Shown piece by piece: positions 59,047-64,000 of a stretch of 64,000 bases of DNA. The notes beneath the pieces are model-generated. The model did no database searches. It was given only the letters and a program-made list of their open reading frames with translations, and had not been told where the DNA came from. Position 1 is the first letter of the stretch. Each line of letters begins with the position of its first letter. The stretch comes from JAFGHJ01 sp964525555 (GTDB lineage Bacteria > Hydrothermota > UBA3072). The stretch is taken from the NCBI GenBank assembly GCA_964525555.1, contig CAZGHN010000002.1, positions 62,001-126,000 of the forward strand, in the 5' to 3' direction. The translations under genes were made by a program, and so were the position numbers.

Positions 59047-60390
59047 CTATGTTAAGATTATCTTTGTAAGTCCAAGCAGGGCAAAAAATCCGAATACGTC
59101 GGTTATTGTCGTGAGAAAAAGACTTGAGGTTAGAGCCGGGTCGATGTCCATCTTATCCATAATAAGAGGAAGCAGGACGCCGAAAAGGCCGGCAGCTAGG
59201 TGATTTAGAATTAAAGCCAGGCCTACAACCAATCCGAACATAGGGTTTCCTCTGCCTTTCCAGGCAAGCGCTATTATAGAGGTGCCCAATCCAATGGCGA
59301 GCCCGGTCAAAAGACCAACGGTAATTTCTTTCCATAATAGCCCTTTTACATCTTGATATCTAACCTCTCCAAGGGCTAATGCTCTTACGATAATTGACAG
59401 TGTTTGAGTTCCTGCGCTTCCTCCCATGGCTGCAACCACAGGCATAAATACGGCTGCTCCGATAAAAGCCTGAAGAACGTCTTCGAAAGAAGCAACAACA
59501 ACAGCAGCAAGAAGAGCAGTTGCAAGTTTTATGTAAAGCCATAATATTCTTGAGGAGAAAGAACGTCTTGCCGGGAAAAAGGCGGATTCGATATTGCGAA
59601 GACCTCCGAGGTATTGAATATCTTCGGTGGCTTCTTCTTCCATGACATCAAGTACGTCATCAACCGTGATAACGCCTATAAGCTTTCCGAATTCATCTAC
59701 TACGGGTACTTGGAGAAGATCGTAATCTGAGACTATTGGAATTACTTCTTCCTGGTCAAGATCCGCCGGTACCGAGTATATAGGCTTTGCTAAATCTCCC
59801 AGGATTTTTTTCGGCGAAGAAGTTAAAATTGTCCAGGGAGTTACGTAGCCTGATAGCTTTCCATCGTTATCTATAATATAAATATATTTAAATTCTTCTT
59901 GTTCTCTAATCTTGCTAATTTTGGATTGTGCAGCTTTTACGGTATCTTTTCCGTTTAAAGAAAGGAATTTCAGGGTCATAATGCCCGCTGCGGTATCAGG
60001 ACCAAACCTGAGCAGTGCTCTTATGTGTTCGGCTCTCTTTGCTTTGTTTAAGACCTTATCTCTTCTGTGTTCTCTTACTTCTGCGATGAGGTCGACGGCT
60101 TCATCTATTTCAAGGGCATCTGCAATTTTGGAAAGGACATCTGCGTCAAGAGACCTAATTATTACTTCCATAGAGTATTCATCCACTTCCAAAATAAGCT
60201 CGGCTTTTTCTTTAATGTTTAAAAGAGAAAAAATTTGAAATTTCTTCTCTTTAGGCAGATGATCGATCAGATATATTTGGTCTGTTAAATCCAACCCCCC
60301 AAAAAAATCCTTAATAGACTTTTCTATACCTTCATCCAACAGCGAGTTTAATTCATCCGTAATATCGAAAATTCTTTTTTCTTCTGTCAT
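59047..60390 (-). CDS. mgtE: Magnesium transporter MgtE
   Basis: Protein of 447 residues: cytoplasmic N domain (1-130), two CBS domains (about 130-255), and a five-helix membrane domain with the signature MPVVAAMGGSAGTQTLSI and DPALTSSLFLTTITDVFGF, the Mg2+-binding pore. The CBS and N domains sense Mg2+ and close the channel. It overlaps the CNNM gene by 4 nt. With two CorC/CNNM proteins it makes a magnesium-handling cluster. Confidence 0.94.
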   Translation of the reverse strand: MTEEKRIFDITDELNSLLDEGIEKSIKDFFGGLDLTDQIYLIDHLPKEKKFQIFSLLNIKEKAELILEVDEYSMEVIIRSLDADVLSKIADALEIDEAVDLIAEVREHRRDKVLNKAKRAEHIRALLRFGPDTAAGIMTLKFLSLNGKDTVKAAQSKISKIREQEEFKYIYIIDNDGKLSGYVTPWTILTSSPKKILGDLAKPIYSVPADLDQEEVIPIVSDYDLLQVPVVDEFGKLIGVITVDDVLDVMEEEATEDIQYLGGLRNIESAFFPARRSFSSRILWLYIKLATALLAAVVVASFEDVLQAFIGAAVFMPVVAAMGGSAGTQTLSIIVRALALGEVRYQDVKGLLWKEITVGLLTGLAIGLGTSIIALAWKGRGNPMFGLVVGLALILNHLAAGLFGVLLPLIMDKMDIDPALTSSLFLTTITDVFGFFALLGLTKIILT

Positions 60391-61544
60391 TTTTTTTCTC
60401 TCTTTATTAATACTTTTTTAACTCTTCGCTCATCTGCGTCTAAAATAGTTATTTCCATTCCGTCCGTCTTAAGTTTTTGTCCTTCTTTAGGAATTTCTTG
60501 CAATTCTCTAACAATAAATCCCGCAAGAGTATCCTCTTCTGTGTCAATACCAATTCTCTCTGGTCTTAAACTTCCGTTTACGATAAAGGTACCCTCTTCG
60601 TTCTCTTCGGTACCAATCTGACTTTCAAAAATACTAAAGAGAATATCATCCGTTGATACAAACCCTTCGGTGCCGCCATATTCGTCAATAATTATTGCAC
60701 AGCCTCTTTTATCCTGGAGTAACTCGGGAAGAATTTCATCTAAACTTCTATCTCCACTAATGAACTTTATAGGTCTTAATTTATCCTCAATTTTCCATTT
60801 TTCAACCCTTCCAATTACATCTTCTATAAATAATACCCCAATTATATTATCAATATTTTCTCTATATACCGGGAGTCTTGAGATATCAGCTGACTTAAGG
60901 CTTCTATCAATTTCTTTTCTGTTACTGTTGTATTCAATGGCCTTAATATCGACTCTCGGAATCATTATGTCCCTGACATCTGTTTGGGAAAGTTTTGAAA
61001 TTGCGTCCATAGCTGTAGATTGTTCGGGTTCTATACCCCCCGAGGCGTTTGCTTCTCTTGCTGCTATATGCATTTCGTCTTTTGTGATTTTTTCTTTTTC
61101 TCCTCCTTTAAAACCTAAAATCATTAGTAATCCATCCCCTAATACTTTTATTATGAATATAAGAGGATAAAGTAACCAGTAAAATAAAAAAAGAGGTGGG
61201 GCAACGATAGCTGCCAGCGGTTCTGGGTTTGTTACACCCAGGGATTTTATAACAATTTCTCCGATAACTGAAATAAAAAGTGTGGACAATATAAGTCCAA
61301 GAGTAAAACCAACTTCTCTTTTTAGTAGAATAGTGAAAAGTACGGTAGTGAGATTTATTCCTGCGAGAACAGTTGAAAAAAGAATATCCGGTCTTCTTCG
61401 AACGTTTCGTGCTATTCGGAAACGGCCCGCTTTCGTATTAGCAAGATGTTCCAATCTTGCTTCGTCTGAAGCTACAATAGAAATCTCAGCCAATACAAAA
61501 TAAATTAAAATTAAGAAAATGGAACTTAATGCTAATAAAATCAT
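60387..61544 (-). CDS. CNNM/CorC-type protein with CBS pair (copy 2)
   Basis: Protein of 385 residues: three to four membrane helices in a DUF21/CNNM domain (1-180), two CBS domains (MIPRVDIKAIEYNS; VYRENIDNIIGVLFIEDV), and a CorC-HlyC C-terminal domain (IIIDEYGGTEGFVSTDDIL; LRPERIGIDTEEDTLAGF). The family mediates Mg2+/Co2+ efflux or regulation. It overlaps both neighbours by 4 nt. Confidence 0.9.
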   Translation of the reverse strand: MILLALSSIFLILIYFVLAEISIVASDEARLEHLANTKAGRFRIARNVRRRPDILFSTVLAGINLTTVLFTILLKREVGFTLGLILSTLFISVIGEIVIKSLGVTNPEPLAAIVAPPLFLFYWLLYPLIFIIKVLGDGLLMILGFKGGEKEKITKDEMHIAAREANASGGIEPEQSTAMDAISKLSQTDVRDIMIPRVDIKAIEYNSNRKEIDRSLKSADISRLPVYRENIDNIIGVLFIEDVIGRVEKWKIEDKLRPIKFISGDRSLDEILPELLQDKRGCAIIIDEYGGTEGFVSTDDILFSIFESQIGTEENEEGTFIVNGSLRPERIGIDTEEDTLAGFIVRELQEIPKEGQKLKTDGMEITILDADERRVKKVLIKREKK

Positions 61545-62674
61545 GTTTTTTTCTTTATTTTTACTTCTCTAATATGATTATCTAATACATCTAAAATAGT
61601 TATTTCATAATCCCTGTAAGAGAAGACCTCGCCTTCTTTGGGTATTCTTTCTAAAATGGTATAGATAAACCCAGATATTGTTCTGTAGTCATTAGAGAGA
61701 GGGAGAGGAATTAGATGTTGAATTTCTGCTATTTCAGTAGAACCATACAGTTCCCATTCGTTTTCGCCTTGTTTTTTTATCTTTATTTCTTCTTCTTCCC
61801 AAATAAGTTCTTTCTCGACATCTTCGATGTCAATAACTCCGGAAGTCCCTCCATATTCGTCAATCACAACGACTAGTTTATGTTTTGAATTCTTGAATAT
61901 TTTAATAAGTTTAACAAGTGAAAGCGTTTCGGATACAAATACAGGAAGAGACATGAATTTTTTAACTTTACCTTTTTTCCCATAAAGTTTTTTTAACTCC
62001 AATATTCCTATGATTTTGTCTTTTGTTTCAGCAAAAACGGGGATTCTTTTTCTTCTTTTTCCTACCTTTTTTATAGCGTCATCTACACTCTCGTTTTCTT
62101 CAATAAAAGGCGTTTCTGTTCTGTGAAGCATGATTTCTTTCACTGTAATCTCGTTAAGCCTAGAGAGTTTAGTCATAATGGTGAACTCTCTATCTGTCAG
62201 AATACCTTCTTTTTTTCCCTTTATAAGGACCTGTCTTAAATCTCCTGCAGTAAATTTTTTCTTATGGACAGATATTCGTGTAAGAGGTTTGAATAATATT
62301 AGTACTGGGTATAGAATATATTCGGTAGCAATAACGATAGGAGCAAAAAAAGCGGATATCCTTTTACTTTTAGCCATAGCAATTCTTTTAGGTATATACT
62401 CCCCAAAAACAACAATGAGAATTGTCAGAATAATAGAAGAAAAAAACAGATTTAAATATGTTTGCAGTACGGTTTCACCTGTAGAAGAAATCGCTACGTT
62501 AACTCCTATATTGCCGATAACTACACTAACAAGTATTAATCGAGGATTTTTCATAAGATGAGAAACGAGAGAAGAGTCTTTTCTTCTATAGGTCGGTAAT
62601 GCAAAAAAAGCAGTTTCGGATGAAGAATAAATAAAAGAAAATAAAAACAATATAAACAGTATAAAATAATTCAT
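61541..62674 (-). CDS. CNNM/CorC-type protein with CBS pair (copy 1)
   Basis: Protein of 377 residues with the same domain order as its neighbour: membrane DUF21 domain with SSSETAFFALP, CBS pair (IMLHRTETPFIEENES; VFAETKDKIIGILELKKL), and CorC domain (VVIDEYGGTSGVIDIEDV). The two proteins are clearly paralogous but divergent, so the duplication is old. It begins immediately after ybeY. Confidence 0.9.
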   Translation of the reverse strand: MNYFILFILFLFSFIYSSSETAFFALPTYRRKDSSLVSHLMKNPRLILVSVVIGNIGVNVAISSTGETVLQTYLNLFFSSIILTILIVVFGEYIPKRIAMAKSKRISAFFAPIVIATEYILYPVLILFKPLTRISVHKKKFTAGDLRQVLIKGKKEGILTDREFTIMTKLSRLNEITVKEIMLHRTETPFIEENESVDDAIKKVGKRRKRIPVFAETKDKIIGILELKKLYGKKGKVKKFMSLPVFVSETLSLVKLIKIFKNSKHKLVVVIDEYGGTSGVIDIEDVEKELIWEEEEIKIKKQGENEWELYGSTEIAEIQHLIPLPLSNDYRTISGFIYTILERIPKEGEVFSYRDYEITILDVLDNHIREVKIKKKT

Positions 62675-63054
62675 TATTGTTTTAAATACTCTCGTTCTTT
62701 TTCTCTCATCGTTTTTTTCTGCGCTTCAGTTTTATCGTCATATCCAGCCAAATGCAATATGCCGTGGACAGTAAGAAGTTTTAACTCTAAAAGGAGTTCT
62801 CCTTCTTTCTGCCTCTCTGCTTGAGGGACGCATATATATATGTCACCCATAATCTCGGGAAGATTGAAATAGAAAGACAGAACATCGGTGATTTTGTTTC
62901 TACCTGTATATTTCTTGTTCATACTTTTCATATGCGCGTCATCAACGAAAGTTATTGAGAGTTCTCCTTTAAGATTTTCTTTTCTAATGACTCTTCTGGC
63001 TATTTTCCTTATATCCTCTTCGAACTTAGGGATATTATTTACGAAAATTTTCAT
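62674..63054 (-). CDS. ybeY: Endoribonuclease YbeY
   Basis: Protein of 126 residues for 16S rRNA 3' processing and ribosome quality control. The motif VHGILHLAGYDD places His97 and His101 as usual; the third ligand, His in the canonical GYDH, is Asp107 here. NKKYTGRNKITDVLSFYF matches the family. It overlaps pgpH by 4 nt, the common pgpH-ybeY pair. Confidence 0.9.
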   Translation of the reverse strand: MKIFVNNIPKFEEDIRKIARRVIRKENLKGELSITFVDDAHMKSMNKKYTGRNKITDVLSFYFNLPEIMGDIYICVPQAERQKEGELLLELKLLTVHGILHLAGYDDKTEAQKKTMREKEREYLKQ

Positions 63055-64000
63055 TTAGACTGTGAGGGATATTTGGGACGGTGGTGATGGAGTCCCTCCA
63101 GACTTTGTGCGAAATCCTGCGCGATAATTTCAAGATCCTGTAAGGAAAGTTTAGATTTGCTTAACTGACCGTTAGAATAGGCTGTTTTTATTCTTTCGTT
63201 TATTGTTTCTTTTACATCTTCAGGTGTCGGATCATCTAAAGAACGAACAGTTGCTTCGACCATGTCAGCAAGCATTAAAGTACTTGCTTCTTTGCTTACT
63301 GGTACTTCAGCGTCATATTTAAAATAGTTTTCGTCAATATCATCCATCATTTTTTTAGCTTTTTCATAGAAGGGTCTAATTAAAGAAGTTCCCTGATGTT
63401 GTTCTATTATATGAATTATTTCTTCAGGCAGATTATTTTCTTTTGCTATTTTTACTGCGTCGTGAATATGAGATTTTATTATTATAGCAGAAAGTTTTGG
63501 CGGCAATTTATCATGAGGATTACGGTTATCTTTAAAGTTTTCGGCAAAGTACTGAGGTCTTCGTAGTTTACCAATGTCGTGAAATAAGCCCCCGACTTTA
63601 GCAAGAAGAGAATTTGCTCCTATTGCTTCTACTGCGCTCTCTGCTAGTGTGCTAACCATCAAAGCGTGTTGATAAGTACCTGGAGCCTCTTTTGCTAATC
63701 TTTTTATTAGGGGATTGTTCAAATCGGAGTATTCCATCCATGTGAAGTTTGTAGCTATGTGAAAAATTCGTTCAAAAATGTACAGAAGGCTGAAGAGTAA
63801 AAGAATGGAAAGAACTCCGTTTCCAAGACCGGAAATGAATCCTAGAAAAGCATCCCTTAAGTATGCTCTTTTGTATAATTCAACGGCGAAAATCAAAAAC
63901 GCAGTAGTTGCACCAACTATCATCCCTGTGCGATAAAGCTCTTCTCTGTTTTTAAAATTTCCGCTAAGTATGCCTCCGGCAAGACTTCCTGTAAATACAG
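63051..64000 (-). CDS. pgpH: 7TM-HD domain phosphodiesterase PgpH, 5' truncated
   Basis: The frame runs off the right edge (the translation continues upstream of ATG 63923 as LAGGILSGNFKNREELYRTG). The visible part holds the last three or so membrane helices and the HD domain: APGTYQHALMVSTLAESA, GGLFHDIGKLRRP with the metal HD, and HIIEQHQGTS. PgpH-type enzymes hydrolyse cyclic di-AMP. It is first of the cluster pgpH-ybeY-CNNM-CNNM-mgtE. Confidence 0.92.
   Translation of the reverse strand, partial: VFTGSLAGGILSGNFKNREELYRTGMIVGATTAFLIFAVELYKRAYLRDAFLGFISGLGNGVLSILLLFSLLYIFERIFHIATNFTWMEYSDLNNPLIKRLAKEAPGTYQHALMVSTLAESAVEAIGANSLLAKVGGLFHDIGKLRRPQYFAENFKDNRNPHDKLPPKLSAIIIKSHIHDAVKIAKENNLPEEIIHIIEQHQGTSLIRPFYEKAKKMMDDIDENYFKYDAEVPVSKEASTLMLADMVEATVRSLDDPTPEDVKETINERIKTAYSNGQLSKSKLSLQDLEIIAQDFAQSLEGLHHHRPKYPSQSK

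Noticed and set aside
1..64000. CRISPR arrays, prophage, IS elements, rRNA genes
   Set aside because: No regularly spaced repeats, transposases, integrases, phage genes or rRNA sequence were seen; the repeats found are degenerate and dispersed.

Overview
The window is low-GC DNA (by eye mid-30s %GC) from one bacterial chromosome or contig, gene-dense and almost entirely core metabolism, information processing and signalling. Two secreted proteins end in FCB-type C-terminal sorting domains (YPNPF motif), one carries an M6 peptidase fold, and short poorly charged signal sequences precede DUF5683-like proteins. Together with MglA/DUF4388 genes this points to a free-living, probably anaerobic bacterium of the FCB side of the tree (WOR-3/Cloacimonadota-like). 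I cannot fix the phylum from the sequence alone. No phage, IS element, CRISPR array or rRNA gene was seen.

Layout. 1-6.9 kb: 3' part of an NrdG-type radical SAM activase, RseC-like protein, cysE-cysK, a lipoprotein, ROK fructokinase, DUF421, GNAT and DUF3795 proteins. 6.95-10.9 kb: leftward operon rpsU-cvpA-mutS2-DUF5683-rsmG, with perfect parS sites built into both ends of rsmG. 11-14.1 kb: ArsR regulator-radical SAM protein-apgM with a textbook promoter and operator. 14.3-15 kb: tRNA-Arg(ACG)-tadA-tRNA-Ser(CGA), where tadA sits next to its own substrate and overlaps the second tRNA. 15-24.4 kb: secreted M6 protease, DUF5683-like protein, cysS, rsmB, two PASTA proteins, bioY, DNA glycosylase. 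24.4-29.8 kb: accessory genes (lipoproteins, SDR, MBL, GH5) and birA.

29.87-47.86 kb: one leftward run of 21 genes with gaps of at most 9 nt or overlaps, starting from a consensus promoter upstream of accB. It holds accB-pilT-accC, then a chemosensory/polarity block (mglA, DnaA-like ATPase, DUF4388-TPR, cheR, cheD, cheB, TPR, ExeA-like ATPase, cheW, MCP, cheW), then pgpA-pncC-thpR-transporter-recA-recX-queG. No cheA, separate cheY or mglB is present. The most likely reading is a contact- or lipid-linked chemosensory pathway controlling type IV pilus retraction and cell polarity. 48-64 kb: PH-domain and lipoprotein genes, a decayed response regulator, an XRE regulator, a secreted beta-helix protein, a nine-PAS hybrid histidine kinase, and the pgpH-ybeY-CNNM-CNNM-mgtE operon.

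Expression features. Most genes have strong AAGGAGG-type ribosome sites and TTGACA/TATAAT promoters. Several genes without a ribosome site have the -10 box about 10 nt before the start codon and look leaderless. Two genes (thpR and the PAS kinase) appear to start at ATA. Intergenic spacers carry imperfect copies of a CTTTGTGTCTTTGTGGC-like repeat family and of other short degenerate families.
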